Of a stretch of DNA of 64,000 nucleotides, positions 1 through 13,886 are shown one piece after another. Within the stretch, counting starts at the first letter, position 1, and each line of letters begins with the position of its first letter. A program made the position numbers and the translations under genes. The notes beneath the pieces were generated by a model, which did no database searches, had not been told where the DNA came from, and was given only the letters and a program-made list of their open reading frames with translations. The stretch comes from Setophaga petechia (lineage: Eukaryota > Chordata > Aves > Passeriformes > Parulidae). The DNA is taken from NCBI GenBank assembly GCA_024362935.1, contig JANCRA010000014.1, positions 3,739,001 to 3,803,000 on the forward strand. The letters run 5' to 3'.

Positions 1-3000
1 ATCAGGAATCAAACAAGCACTTATACAAAGAGATGTGATGCCAGATGTGCAGTTTGATCAAGTTCAGCAACTTGGAAAAGCTGATTGTTCAAAAAATGTA
101 CAGATCCAGCTCACTCTGCACTCTTGTATTTTCATGCCAAATCTTCAAATCACCTCCCTTTTAATTAAATTGTTGTTGTGGAATCCCCAGGAAGTTATTG
201 ACATAATCAAGCTTTGCTGATGTTGTTATTTTTTGCAAACTAGCAGAGTTTCTACAGACACAAAATTATAACCAAAAGACGGATTTGAAGATGAACAGCT
301 CTTCCTGGAGTTCTCTTTATCAAAAATCCCAAGTATTCCACCCACAGATATTTCATGCAGCTCTTTCTTCCCTTGCACAGAAATATTTATTCATCCTGGA
401 CTTTCCATGAGCTATTGCAGAGCCTGAGGGTGACTGGGATTTACAGATGCCATGAATAAATAGATGTGTTCATGTCTGGGCTGCACTCTGCTCCAACATG
501 CAATAACAATCCCAAGGCACTTTATGCTACCAAGAGTTTCTACTCCTGGAAACAGCCACATATTCTCAAAAAAATGACAGCACTGGTATTCCTGAGCAAC
601 AAGAGCTGTCAACTGCTTGTTTGATTTCCTGGTGATACTTGGAAATATCTGTGTTGCTTCTGGTTTTCCTAAGCAGGGAAATTGTGTGGCACAGCAGAGC
701 AGCAAACCAAGGAATTCCCTTGGTGACACAATTTAAATTGGAACTTTCAGCATGATGATGAAGGAACTGGGCTGCAGAGCTCTTTGTGCAAGGAAGGGCA
801 GAAATGCATCATGGAGTTCACAGGAATGGACACTGGAGGGTGAGGAGGAGCCTGGTTTGGAGCTTTTTAATGAACTCTGCTCCAAAGGGTTGCTCAAGAA
901 GGATTCATTACAAAACATTTCAAAGTTGGAACTTTAAATGTGGTTTTAGCATGAAACAAGTGCAATAAAATTTTAAAACAAAGCAGCCCAAGCACTGTTC
1001 TGTTCATGCTCTCACAGCTACTCTGCAGACATTTGGCAGGCTCAGCTGTTTAACAATCATCTCTGCATTCTTTTTAGTTTTTATGTTCCTTTTTACCAGG
1101 AGTTTTGCTTGAACTCTGAACCAGAATATAGATTCTTGCTCCTGCACAGAAAAACAGGGGCAAACCAGCAGAACCAAGTGCTAATCAACTCTCTCCCCTC
1201 GTTTAGCTTCCTGATCTTCACCATGTTTCACTGGATAAATAAAAACCAACCCCTGCAGGAAGCACCCAGAGAACCACTGGGGTTTAACCCTTGCAGCTCA
1301 ACACCAATAATCACCTCATTAATGACACACATCCCTTGCAGGGCTTGGATTTTATATTTTTAAGGACTATTCAGATTTTTAAATTTTTTTTTCTGGGAGC
1401 AGCTCAGCAGCAGAATCAAATGGTATCTGGCAGAGAGCCCACTGAAAATATCAAAGCAGACTTGCAGACAGCCATTTCTTAAAGCCCTCAGATTTCCACA
1501 TCCACTCTAATCTTCTCCCAGCAGCAATTTATAGCAAGGTTAAAAATAAAGCATGCAGAACTGTGAATTATGAGGCAGGCTCGTGGTTCTGCCTCCCCTT
1601 TTATGCAAACATGAATTGCAAGGGGGGTGCAAGAAAAGAAGCTTTGAAGAGTTTGGCCCCAACAGCTGATTTGAAGCACCACAATTTAAAGAGGAAAGCC
1701 AAAAGAGAATGAAAAATATCATTTCTTTCCTTGTGTGCCCACGTGGTTTGCTGTGGACAAGAGGAGCTCAAAAGAAAATATTTCAATTTTGCTGCAATTC
1801 ATGGGAGATACCCCCACATCCACACTTCAGACCTCTTAAAAACACTCATCTTTTAGGATTTAAAAAGTAAGTTTTAATCCTGGCTCTGCCAATAATCTTC
1901 TGAATGACCTTGAGCAAATCACTTTGCCTCTGTTCTTTCAGCCTGGCTTTAAAGCTGGATTAATTCTCACCCACTCGTGCTGGTGGAAAATAAAGATTGG
2001 CAGGAATTCTGAAGCACCAAGACATGAAGGAGATAAGCAGGACAGACACCAGGCTTTGCATGGACTTTGCAAAGATAAGCCCAGACACTTCTGTCTGTGA
2101 GGTTTCAAGGGGAAATATCAACATTCCCTTTCAAAAAAGTTTGCATTTTTCATTCCAGATGGATCCTGCCTGGGACTCACCCCACTTTGATTAAAAATTG
2201 AGACAGTACCTGCACCTTTGATTTGTGACAATAGCAATGAAAAAACTAATTACCTTTCTTTCATATTTTATTTCCTTCCTTTCATGACATAAGGCTTCAC
2301 TAGAAGTAAGAAAACACTGAAATAGCTCAATTTTGCAAATCTGGCCATGCAAAGGGAGCACCTGTAGCATGGCAGGACACCAAATGGTGCAGGAGGATGG
2401 CTCAGACACCCACTCATCTCATTTTTCCAGCCAGCAACCAATTAATTTATGTTTTGAAACACAGTCACACACTTGTTTTGCAAAATATTCCTATTAAATG
2501 CAAAGCTATATTACCTAGAGTTCCCAATAAGAATTTTAATTAAACTGTCAGCTTTTTGAAGGCAGAATTATCTAAAGCCTGTTCTTCCTACTGCTCTCAT
2601 TCCAGCTGGATTTTGTTTTCATTAGTTTCTTTCTTGTGGTGCCTTGATTCTCTGCTGTCATTACAGAGAAGATTCATAGATCAAAATGACACTTTCTGCA
2701 GGAAACCCCCAATTCAGCCAAGGCTGTGGTTGCTTACAAAAGATACAAATCTGCTTATCAAGAGGTGATTTCCTGTGCATAAATGAACACAGGAGAATCC
2801 CAGTGACCACAGCAGTGAAATCATTAAATATCAGTCATTTGCATGGGCAGAGAAAAACTGTTCCAAAGGATTACAGAACCTTCCCCAGGTTCTGAATAAT
2901 GCCCATTCCCACACAGGTGCCTGCAGGAATTTTCATGACTTTAAGGTGCTCATCTTCTGCTCAGATATTGTTTGTTTCTAGTTAAGAAAGCTGCAATAAA

Positions 3001-3609
3001 TACCTGAAAACCAACCCCAAATATCCCTGTTTAAAGTTTTGGGGGCTGAGAGATACACCAGCTTTAGATTTAGTTATTCTTTGGGCTGAAAATTGCAATA
3101 TTTTTGCAGTGATGTAACTCAGCCACATTTTTCATGTGGACACACCTTAGGGCAGCAATAACTGGAATAATTAATTCCTGAGAAATGAGAAGTCAGAGGG
3201 ATATTTAGTGTGGAATTCATCGTTGTCCAGCTGAGGTAATTAGACTTTTCCCCCCTCCTCTGTATTTTTATTTGTATTTTGCAGAACATAAGAAACAAGA
3301 GGCATTTGAAGTTCAAACAGGTTCCAAACACAAATAAAGAGCAACATTGGAGACCTCATTATTGCAGAGTCTTGGAGGAAGATGGGGATTCCAAAAGGCA
3401 CCAAATGAGGGGAAGATAAAACATTATGGCCTTGCTTCTTCAGGGAGCAAACTGAGCCCTGCTCTGGTAATTAATGAACTGTGCTAATTGTGGGTCCCAG
3501 CCTGACCTGGGGACAGGCTCAGACCATGAGGGGAACACGAGCTGGGTTTGGGGGTGCCCTGCTCTCAGCTGCCCACAGTTCCAGGGTCCTTTCAGTACCT
3601 GCCTGGCAC
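1..3609. other. Intergenic DNA, no gene seen
   Basis: AT-rich unique-looking sequence with only short open frames lacking any recognisable domain. No tandem array or clear transposon end was found; old, decayed interspersed repeats may be present. Confidence 0.6.
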
Positions 3610-4047
3610 TGTCACATTTTCTGGAAAAATCCCTTTGCCAGGATCTCTCTCCTGGGAAGCTGAGAAGCCTCAGGGAAAATGAAAACAATAATTATCTGAT
3701 CTGCTTCTCCTGTGTTTTGCTGCTTTGGGATGTGGTTTGGGCACTGTTTACCAGCTGGTCATTGCAAAGCAATATTGTGCTTTTGATTGTTTATCAACTG
3801 GTCATTGTTTCATTGGTTTCATGTGAATTGTTTTAGCTTCATGACCAATCATTGTCAAGCTGTGACTCTGAGGAGAGAGTCATGAGTTTTTCATTATTAT
3901 CTTTTAGCCTTCTCTCTGTATCCTTTCTCCATACTTTACTATAGCGTTCTTTAATATAATATAGATCATAAAATAATAATTTAGCCTTTTAAGAGCATGG
4001 AGTCAGATTCATTCCTTCTGCCACAGGGGACCCCAGAAAATACCACA
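3610..4047 (+). mobile_element. Solo LTR, family A (longer, diverged copy)
   Basis: Begins TGTCACATTTTCTGGAAAAA and ends near ACCACA. It shares with the copies at 20299, 40486 and 52309 the sequence order: tgtcac start, gagaagcctcag, ctgctttgggatgtgg, then an AT-rich atataatatagatcat stretch and catggagtcag near the end. Its polyadenylation-like hexamer is altered (aataat). No clear target-site duplication was found, so the edges are approximate. Confidence 0.7.
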
Positions 4048-4789
4048 ACTGTCACTCCTAAAGCTCTGCTGTCACCTGGGGTGGATGGCAGCAAGCTGGG
4101 GAAGTCACCCTGTGTGCCACCAGTGCATGTGGCCTCTGCAAGCTGCTTCAACTGAGGCTTCTGCTCACAAAAGAGCCATTAATTTTCCATTTAAAGCTTA
4201 TCTGTGCTGAGCTGCTGAAGACAATGACACTTGGTAATGATCATTAATGTCTGGAAAGGTTTTAACCTGAATTTAGTGCATTTTGAGATAAACATTTCAG
4301 GAGGAGGATTATCATTTCACTTTATGGCACACAGGCGTGCAATAATCCCTAAGCAATGGCCTAGGAGATCCCCAAAGTATGAAAAATGTATTTTTGACAT
4401 CCTATGTGCATAACTGCTTTTATGGGGGCCCTCGAGTGCAGGCATCATAAACCACTGAATACCTCACCAATTATTTATAGCCAATAAAGAGCTGTGTTGA
4501 CCTGAAATGCAGCACAAACTTACATGGTGTCCAAGCTTGCCTGCCAAAGCACTGAAAGAGTGCTAAAAGTGGTCAAAAAAATTTAAAAAAGAAATAATAC
4601 AGCTGGTTTCACAAGCATCATAGGAGGAACCCTATATTTTTCAGTTATATGAGCTTGCTTTGAAGTAAAACCCATGTTTTTTCCTTTATTTTTTTATAGC
4701 AAACCCTATATTTTTCCTCTATTTTTCTTTAAGCTGTGTCCTTGGGCTTGAGCAAAACCAGTCTGTGTGTCAGTGAGTTACTAAATGCT
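4048..4789. other. Intergenic DNA, no gene seen
   Basis: Mostly AT-rich single-copy sequence between the LTR and the next tandem duplication; nothing recognisable. Confidence 0.55.
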
Positions 4790-5422
4790 CTCATTTTTTT
4801 ACATTAATGCAGTTCATGGTGCCTGGCAGTGTAAAAAGAATTAAAAATGGTGCCCATTTACCAATTGCTCTTTCCTGTGCAGCATCCAGACCATCTCCAC
4901 ACATTTCAGCCAGGGATACTTCAGAGCTCCAGCACAGCTTTCCTTGAGGCAATTTCCCATAGAAACCACCCAAAATGCCCAGGGAAATTCACCCAGCAGA
5001 GTGCCACCCTCCCTGGTGGAAGAAACCCTCGTGCTGCTGTTAGCATGCCCTGATATATGGGCAGGAGTGAGCACCAGCCCTAATAAAATATTTAACAGCC
5101 TGGATTTCACTTGGCCCTCATTTTTTTACATTAATGCAGTTCATGGTGCCTGGCAGGGTAAAAAGAATTAAAAATGGTGCCCATTTACCAATTGCTCTTT
5201 CCTGTGCAGCATCCAGACCATCTCCACACATTTCAGCCAGGGATACTTCTTGAGGCCATTTCCCATAGAAACCACCCAAAATACCCAGGGAAATTCACCC
5301 AGCAGAGTGCCACCCTCCCTGGTGGAAGAAACCCTCGTGCTGCTGTTAGCATGCCCTGATATATGGGCAGGAGTGAACACCAGCCCTAATAAAACATTTA
5401 ACAGCCTGGATTTCACTTGGCT
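4790..5422 (+). repeat. Two-copy tandem duplication, period 327 bases
   Basis: Copy 1 (4790-5116) and copy 2 (5117-5422) both run from ctcattttttta to ggatttcacttgg and differ at only a handful of bases. Copy 2 lacks a 22-base stretch present in copy 1 near 4922-4943. The open frames that overlap it are non-coding by-products. Confidence 0.92.
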
Positions 5423-6949
5423 GGCTGGAGGGTGCAAAAATGAAGCTTTTGACTTGATGAAATATCCCTCTTGCAGCGTGGGATGCAGGTTTAGCAGTTT
5501 TTAATTCTTCCCCAGAGCACCGTGCCAGGTTTTCATGTAATTGAGTGGGTACATCCAGACTGTTTACAACTGGGATCCCTGGTGGGACTATTGTCTGAAA
5601 ACTTTATGTTCTTCTCAAAACTACATAGAAACTGTCAAGTTCCTTAATAAATTCCCTTCTAGTGGCTGTTCCAGAAAGAATTTTAAGCAATTTATGATTA
5701 AGGAAGCCAAATAGGGGCTTCTCTCCCCAGCTTTTTAATTTTTGTTTCTACTTTCTTATTTTATTCTCTGCCATGGGTTAATGGGTCTTAATTACAGGAG
5801 TAATTGAGAAAAAAAGCTGAAACAGAGCTAACTTAATTTGAGGCATAGAAATGAGCCCATTTTCAAGATATTAATCCATGGAATAATTAAAAAGCAAAGG
5901 AGAAAACTTTAGGTCATGACTGACAGAGCTGCAGTGAGAAAATTAAGTTTGATACATTAAAAAGCCACTAAATCTGAACCAGTGTCACCAAAATACCTGT
6001 GACTGTGAGGAAATAATCTAATAGCATATGAAACAGGTCTCTCTGGTTTTTTTTCCCCTCACAAATTTAATAAGATGGAACAGTTCCTTTATTTACAGGT
6101 CTCCATGCTTTAGCAGTCTGCTATCCCCCTGTCACGTCTCATTAGGATGTAAGCAAAAAAATCAAATGGGAAAGGGGTTTCAAATAAATATTTCATTAAG
6201 GAGAGTACAGCAGTAGTCAAGGGAGGAAGTCTGTACTCAGAGCAAGTCCAGCATTTTGAAAAAAGGAAGTTACTGCCCACATTGTCCCTGTTCAGTGGCA
6301 CAGGTGGCCCAGGCAGGTGACATTAAATGAATTTTTCTGCTCCCACACTTCTCCTCCTCAGCATCCACGAGGAAACAGCAGCCACAGAATAAATTACACT
6401 TCAATTGCAGGTGATGAATTCACAGGCAAAGAGAGGGAAGCAGAGGAGAATATAACAAACACTTCCACTAAGCAGTAACAAAACATCCACCAGAGAATCA
6501 CAGCACTGAGCCTTCTCCTCCCTCTGTGTCACACAAATAATTGCACGCTCTGAAGGAACTTCCCAGAAAAATTCAGTAATTCCTGTTGAAACTGCAAACT
6601 TGAGCATTTCTTCTTACAGCCTATCTATAATGTAGACATTGGCTTATTGAGTATTTTGAAGATAAAAAAGTACAGTTCTATTAATTTTTAAAAGATCATA
6701 TAATTCATTGTTATTCTGCTACTTAATCTTTTAAGTGTTTTCTTGTCCTGAATGAACATTATACAGTGTATTACACTTCATATTTTCTTCAAACTTCCAT
6801 TCTAATCTTTGTTAATCCATCCAAACTCAACTTAAACTGCTGATAAAAGCTTCTACTTTGAAGGAAACATCAAATAGTACAGCAATTAATATGTAAAACA
6901 AGATTATTTCACTGGATCAGCCTCCAGCTCCTATCCCATAAATCACTGC
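5423..6949. other. Intergenic DNA, no gene seen
   Basis: AT-rich sequence with no domain-bearing frame, tandem array or identifiable transposon end. Confidence 0.55.
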
Positions 6950-8165
6950 TAACCAGAGCACATGGGCACATTGATCCACACACATCAAAGGTGATGTAAA
7001 TATTCCAGAGGCTGGAAGGAGATCCCTGGGTTACCCATGAAAACTGATCCACACACATCAAAGGTGATGTAAATATTCCAGAGGCAGGAAGGAGATCACT
7101 GGGTTTCCCATGGAAAGAGGCATGTGAGCACACTGATAAACACACATGAAAGGTGATGGAAATATTCCATAGGCAAGAAGGAGATCACTGGGTTACCCAT
7201 GGAACCACCTGAGCCATGTGGATACACTGATAAACACACAACAAATGTGATATAAATATTCCATAGGCAGGAAGGAGATCACTGGGTTTCCCATGGAAAG
7301 AGCCATGTGGGCAGACACACTGATAAACATCAAAGGAGATGTAAATATTCCAGAGGCTGGAAGGAGATCCCTGGGTTTCCCATGGAAACTGATCCACACA
7401 CATCAAAGGTGATGGAAATATTCCAGAGGCAGGAAGGAGATCACTGGGTTTCCCATGGAAAGAGGCATGTGAGCACACTGATAAACACACATGAAAGGTG
7501 ATGGAAATATTCCATAGGCAGGAAGGAGATCACTGGGTTGTCCATGGAAAAAGCCATGTGAACACACTGATAAACACACAACAAAGGTGATGGAAATATT
7601 CCATAGGCTGGAAGGAGATCACTGGGTTACCCATGGAAACACCTGAGCCATGTGGATACAGTGATAAACACACATCAAAGGTGATGGAAATATTCCATAG
7701 GCTGGAAGGAGATCCCTGGGTTACCCATAAAAACTGATCCACACACATCAAAAGAGATGTAAATATTCCAGAGGCTGGAAGGAGATCCCTGGGTTTCCCA
7801 TGGAAACTGATCCACACACATCAAAGGTGATGTAAATATTCCATAGGCAGGAAGGAGATCCCTGGGTTTCCCATGGAAAGAGCCATGTGAACACACTGAT
7901 CCACACACGTCAGAGGTGATGTAAATATTCCATAGGCTGGAGATCCCTGGGTTTCCCATGGAAAGGGCCATGTGGACACACTGATAAACAAACATCAAAA
8001 TTGATGTAAATATTCTATAGGCTGGAAGGAGACCCCTGGGTTTCCCATGGAAACACCTGAGCCATGTGGACAGACACACTGATAAACAAACATCAAAATT
8101 GATGTAAATATTCCAGAGGCTGGAAGGAGATCCCTGGGTTACCCATGGAACACCTGAGCCATGTG
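6950..8165. repeat. Minisatellite, about 14 units of 73-94 bases
   Basis: Each unit contains gatgtaaatattcca, ggaaggagatc and cccatggaa. Two unit lengths alternate irregularly: a short one of about 73-78 bases, and a long one with an extra gccatgtggacacactgat segment. The open frames on both strands that span the array simply follow the repeat. Confidence 0.92.
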
Positions 8166-8235
8166 GACACACCCTCACCACAGCCTCATCAGGGACATTG
8201 CAGCATCGCCCTCTGGAAAGCTGGAAAGGGAAAAT

Positions 8236-8992
8236 CCTGCACTGGAAGAAGGAACACGTTTAGTGACCTTCTGGAAGGAACACATCTGGGAACCTTCTGG
8301 AAGAAGGAACACATCTAGGGATCTTCTAGAAGGAGGAACACATTTAGGGACCTTCTGGAAGGAACACACCTGGAAGAAGGAATACATTTTAGTGACCTTC
8401 TGGAAGGAACACATCTGGGAACCTTCTGGTAGAAGGAACACATTTAGGGACCTAGAAGGAGGAACACATTTAGTGACCTTCTAGAAGAAGAAACACATTT
8501 AAGGACCTTCTGGAAGGAACACGTTTAGTGACCTTCTGGAAGGAACACATCTGGGAACCTTCTGGAAGAAGGAACACATTTAGTGACCTTCTGGACAAAG
8601 GAACACATTTAGGGACCTTCTGGAAGGAACACATCTAGGAACCTTCTGGAAGGAGGAACACATTTAGTGACCTTCTGGAAGGAACACATTTAGGGACCTT
8701 CTGGAAGCAGGAACACATTTAGTGACCTTCTAGAAGAAGGAACACATTTAGTGACCTTCTGGAAGAAACACATTTATGGACCTTCTGGAAGAAGGAGCAC
8801 ATCTAGGGACCATCTGGAAGCAGGAACACATTTAGTGACCTTCTAGAAGAAGGAACACATTTAAGGACCTTCTGGAATAAACACATTTAAGGACTTCTGG
8901 AATAAATACATTTAGGGACCTTCTGGAAGAAGGAACACATTTAGGGACCTTCTGGAAGAAGGAACACATTTAGGGACCTTCTGGAAGAACCT
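8236..8992. repeat. Minisatellite of about 27-35 base units
   Basis: More than twenty units based on ggaacacatttagtgacc and ttctggaagaa, with unit-length variation from optional ggaag blocks. It lies about 70 bases from the end of the preceding, unrelated minisatellite. Confidence 0.92.
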
Positions 8993-9953
8993 CCTTCCTG
9001 CCACTGACTGTGGAAACAAACCCAGAGAGATCAGCTGAATGTCTTTCCCATTCACCAGCTCCTCTGCACACATCATTTTTAAAGGTTAGATTAAGTGGCT
9101 GACAGAGCACTGATTTAATGTTTGGTGTTGGTTTCGTTTTTTTCATTCCACACTTGTAGAAATGTTAAGAAACAAAACAAACAGGGTGCAGGAAATGCAC
9201 ATAAACAATGGAAATGACCAAAACAAAAATCACCTTTTCCTCACCACGATTCCCTCCTGCAGAACTGGGGGAATAACATGGAGACACCTCAGTGGTAATT
9301 GAGCTTTTAGAGGCCTTTAGAGCTGGTGACAGATTAATAGGTTGCTATCATAAATTCTGACATCCTTGCAATTTCTGTATTCCTGGATTTACACACAAAC
9401 TGAACACTGTAAACACTTCAGTGCCTCAGCTGCAGCATTTCACATCTGCTAAGGCTGCTGGTAACTTTATGAAATAACACCATGTCACAAAGCAAGTCAG
9501 CATTCTGCAATTAAACTGAGTGCAGGCACCACAACGATTCTAACAGATAATTTTCCAAACTAATTGCCTCAAGGAAACTCCAGCAACACTAAAAATCAGG
9601 TCTGTGGAAGACAAGAGTGTAAAAGTAGTATTTTCACTGCCAGTAGTATAAACACAAGAGGTTTTAAAGGAGTTTGTTTCCTGATTATTAAGTTGCATGC
9701 TGTGTAAAGCAATTATTAGAGCTCTCGGTTTCCCAATCTTTGTGTTTATTAAAACTAATGAATGCTTTTAGCATACAGGAGACTAAATAAATTTGCATAG
9801 GATTATAACAGGCAGCCTATACTCATCCCTGTAGGCTTAAACACAGACTGTAAAAGAAACATTTACCCAGTAAATAAGCAAACTGAAAGCTGAACTCCTC
9901 CTTCTTTAACTCAGTCCATGCCTGGAGCTGAACTGGAGTGGGCTGCAAAAATT

Positions 9954-10101
9954 CTGTAATAAACTTCTGCAGATTTGTTTGACATAAGTCCTAAAATTGT
10001 GCTGCAATTATTCTAGTTAGTTTTTTATTCAATGAAAGCCTTATGGGCCAACTCAGTTTCTGATTCAGAAGTTTCAAGAAGCCTGAGCTGGAGATGTTAG
10101 C
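9954..10101 (+). repeat. Inverted-repeat partner of 14342-14504
   Basis: The sequence from ctgtaataaacttct to gagatgttagc is the diverged reverse complement of 14342-14504. Shared blocks include attcaatgaaagcctt and caagaagcctgag. It is either an old interspersed repeat or an inverted duplication. Confidence 0.8.
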
Positions 10102-10597
10102 AAAAAGCATCTCCATGGACCAGGGCAGTGCCAAGGTCACACATGGACACCCCAACACTTCCCAGGTGCTCCATCACAAAAACCAGGCCTGACTCCAGTA
10201 AACACCTGGACTGTCAGTGCAGGTCAGTCCTTTCCTGAGCTCTGTAATGAGATATTCATCCACTCCTTTGTGATGGAGAAAATAAAAACCAGAGAGCAAT
10301 GAAAAGTGGAAAGTTCCCTGGGGTTCTGCACTGTTCACAGCTGAGGCACAGCCCCAGGGGGTTCAGCCCCACAGCAGATGAAAAGTTTTGTCTTTACACA
10401 AAGAATCCCAAATGTTTTGTTGAATTTCTCATCAACTTCAGTGAGATTCCCTCCATATTTGTATCCTGAAGCTTCCTCCTGGTGTCCTCTGTTCCTCTTC
10501 CTCCTTGCTGTCTGTTCCAGCTGTTTAAAAATCTAAATTTTTACTGCAAGCTGGAGAACAAGGAGACAGCTCCTCACTCTTACACCCAGCCTTCCCC

Positions 10598-10735
10598 TTC
10601 CTTTTTCTGCAAGCTGGAAGGGAACTTCATTTAGTACTTAGATGCCCAAATTCATACCAAAAAACCCTGTCTCTTCCTTTTTCTGTAGGCTGGAAGGGTT
10701 CATTTAGTACTTAGATGCCCAAATTCACACACACA
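10598..10735 (+). repeat. Two-copy tandem duplication, period 76
   Basis: Both copies contain ttcctttttctg, gctggaaggg and ttagtacttagatgcccaaa. Copy 1 starts at 10598 and copy 2 at 10674. Confidence 0.85.
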
Positions 10736-13158
10736 TACACAAAAATCTGTCTCAGCAATGAAGGAGAAAAACTAAAAACATCAGTTTGAAAAAACTGTAA
10801 TAAGGAAGAATTTGCTGCTACACTGAATGGGTTGTGCTATAAGCATAAAAGTTTCATGCAGGAGAAAGTAGCTTAATATTCTGTAGGATTCTGTCCATCT
10901 TCTATTAGAGCCAGACATAATTAAAAGTATCTGCTTAAATCTTTAGCCTCATTTTCCTCTAATGTGCCATCTAAGCCTGAACAAGAATTAATATCAAGGA
11001 GCTGAATGAGCTGGTAAATGGCAATAGAAGATTTGTCTAGGAATTGAATCACCAATGAAGACTTTTCCAGTGAGGAAAATACAAATTAAGGGGAAAAGGA
11101 ATGGGATATTTGTAAAGAGGTGATGTGGAAACAACTCTGGACGACATTCATCTTTTGTTTTTCATACTAAAAGAGAAATTAGGGGGTTTTTTTTTGGTTT
11201 TTTTTTTTTGCTCTTTTTCATGATACCAACATAAATAGAGGGGGAAAGAGTGGCTGGAAACCTCTGTAGGAGCAATCTCTGTGATAATTGCAAGAATTCT
11301 GTGATACCAAGGGTGAAGTACACTGGCTTGTAAATTCATGTATTATATTCCACTTTTATTTACTATAAACCCTGTAACAGTATAATTGAGTATCAGATAA
11401 TAAAGCAAATAAATTCAGTGTTCATTTGAATATTGGCATCTTTCAACATTGTATTTAGGACCCATGGCTGAAAATAAAAAAGTATTACAATCAGTTTAAT
11501 TATGCCTTGAGATATTAGGGACATTTCTTAAAATCTCCAAGAGCTTTGGTTTTCCTTTAAAAAAAAGATATAATATTTGATAAAACATTATAAATGGTCC
11601 ACTGTCAGTTATAAATATTCCTAAATTTGGTAGAAAAAAAAACATAGAAACCAGAGTTTTATGATAAAAGTTCTGATTGTACAGCACCCTAAATAAAAAT
11701 CCTCAGGTTCATAATTATTTCAGAGAACTGCTGGATAGAAAGAGATTAATCACCTGAAACAAATATTGCCATGATCTGATTTCAGGGGCTGACACCTCTC
11801 CTGTTCAGTACTTGGTGTCATTACCTGGAGAACAACTCAGTGCAGGCAAATTAAACTGGAAAAACTCAGGAAGGAAATCCTGAACCCAGGCAGAACTACA
11901 GAAAACTGCAGCTGTGAGCACAGAGCTGATCCTGCAGGCTCTCAGTACAAACCCCCTGTGCCTAAAGCCAGGCAATTCTATAAAACAATGTTGTATTTAT
12001 CTAAAATTAAGATTAAAGCTGAGCACTGCCTACAGCTCTGGAATGTTGCTGTCTCATTTTAAACACCCAGCTTGGGGAGCTGGAACAAAACCACCCTCAG
12101 AGCTGCCTGTTTGGAGGGGCTGAATAATTGAAGAGTAGAGCAAAAAGCTGAAAAGATCCTGCTTTTTACTCAGTAACTACAGCAAGTTTGCTCTTTCCAG
12201 TATTTTATGAGATTTATGAACTCTTCAAAATGGGATACTCGCTCATTTAAAGTAATTTTACAAACTCTGCTCTGAGCTGTTACCAAATGTGCTCAGAGCT
12301 TGCAGCACAGCTTCCCACTCTGCTCTCCCACTGCAAGCACTGTGCTGAAAGGAAACCAGAGCAAGAGACCTTTTATTTCCTCTTAGCAGCCTGAAAAGGG
12401 CTGGTTTTCAGCTGATCACATACATAACTTGAATATTTTCTAAAAGATATTTTTAAAAATCTGTGGTTTGAGAACTCAAAAAGAGAAATTTGTGTATAAA
12501 CTCTGTTATTACAAGAATAAGACATCTTTAGGATAGAGAGGGTTTTGTCAGATGTTTCCTGGCAAATCTCCCTAGGAGGAACACTTTGCAGGCACAAACA
12601 CAGATTTATTGGAAATCATTGGCTCCATCTTGTTTCTTTTGAAGTGAACTGAAGCTCTCCTATTCTCTTGAATAATAGCACAGTCAGTTTCTCAGCTCAG
12701 ACTCTTGTCCTAAATACATTTATGTGGCACTCTGCATGTAAGAGCAAATACAGAAAAGAAACAAAACAAACCCCAAGCCACAGGACTACCTTCATTTCCA
12801 TCATAAATCAGTTTGTCTTTGCTAAGGTGGAGTTATTGAGCAGAGAATCCAGGGCATGTATTTTATTTATTTTATTTTTATTTGAACAGATTAAAGAGAA
12901 AAAAAAAAAGAGGATCAGATTGACTTGGCTCAAATTGACTTTGCATCTTTTATTAGCTTTTCTTTTTGCTCAGAGACAAAATTTACAATTCCTGAAGTGC
13001 CATTAGGCTCTTGTAATCTCCAGTTTTCTAATAATAACATTCATTTTTCAGTAATAAACGTTTTCAAGAACAAAGGTCCATGGTGGCAAGGCAGATCTGG
13101 GGGAGAGGGGCTGGAATTTGGGATGAGGGGACCCTGCAGCCTGTGCAGAAGGGTCTCA

Positions 13159-13221
13159 AAGCCCCAGGCTGAGCTGAACTGGGGCTCCTGAACCCACGGA
13201 GAAGGTCCCAGGTGAGGCTGG
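13159..13221 (+). repeat. 63-bp direct repeat, left flank of the LTR
   Basis: Runs aagccccaggctgag to gtgaggctgg and recurs at 13887-13949 with one mismatch (g/a at the ninth base). The two copies exactly flank the LTR at 13222-13886. Confidence 0.9.
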
Positions 13222-13886
13222 TGTCCTGGGTTGGCTGTATGATGCTTTTATCCCCAATCATCTTGTTCTGTTTGTGCTAAATAGTAAGTTTTGCACCTTT
13301 AAGACTTATTGCAGAGAGTGAAGGGGGAGAGAAAATGCAGGTTTTTTTTTCTCCAGATACTCCTGTCACTCCCCCACATTCCCTCTCCTGGCCGGCGGTT
13401 GTTGTCTGCAGACAGACGACGGACAGAGCGCTTCTTTTGCTTTTTAGTTAGTTTTCAGCTAGCTGAGGCAAAGAAGTTCCCTAGACTGTGGGTTTTTTTT
13501 TTTCCCCTCTTTTCTTTAGACCTTTTGAAACCTGCTCTGGACTGAACACCCAGGAGAGCACGGGCAGCTCACATTTCTGGCCCACCAGGCCGGGCCCGGC
13601 CTGCGACAATCCCAACACCGGAGGGACTGATCGGAGACAGTGAGCTGCAACCCGGGGAGGGGGTTTTCTCAGTTTGTCTTTTTTATTTTTTTAGAGTGAC
13701 AAAGGGTCTCATTGTTTGATATTGTTTTAGTTTTATTGTCTAATAAACAGGTTTTTTCCACCTTTCTCCAAAGAGGTACTGTCTTCCTCCCGGACCAGTT
13801 GAAAGGAGGAGGGGCCGATTGGATCTGTTTTCTCACTGCAGCTACTTTGGAGAATTTTTTCCCCAAATTTACTCTAAACCTAAACA
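13222..13886 (+). mobile_element. Solo endogenous-retrovirus LTR (665 bp)
   Basis: Starts TGTCCTGGGTTGG and ends CTAAACA, the TG...CA termini expected of an LTR. It has T-rich and GC-rich internal blocks and an AATAAA at about 13741-13746 followed by a T/C-rich region, consistent with U3-R-U5 order on the + strand. The start resembles a widespread songbird LTR. There is no internal gag-pol, so it is a solo LTR. It is flanked by a 63-base duplication instead of the usual 4-6 bases. Confidence 0.85.

Larger units (their letters stand above)
8993..13157. other. Intergenic DNA with minor repeats
   Basis: No gene is seen. It contains one half of an inverted repeat (9954-10101) and a small tandem duplication (10598-10735). 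A T-rich run lies near 11187-11210. Confidence 0.6.

Noticed and set aside
6950..8992. CRISPR-like regular repeats
   Set aside because: Units are contiguous tandem repeats without unique spacers, in a vertebrate genome; they are minisatellites.
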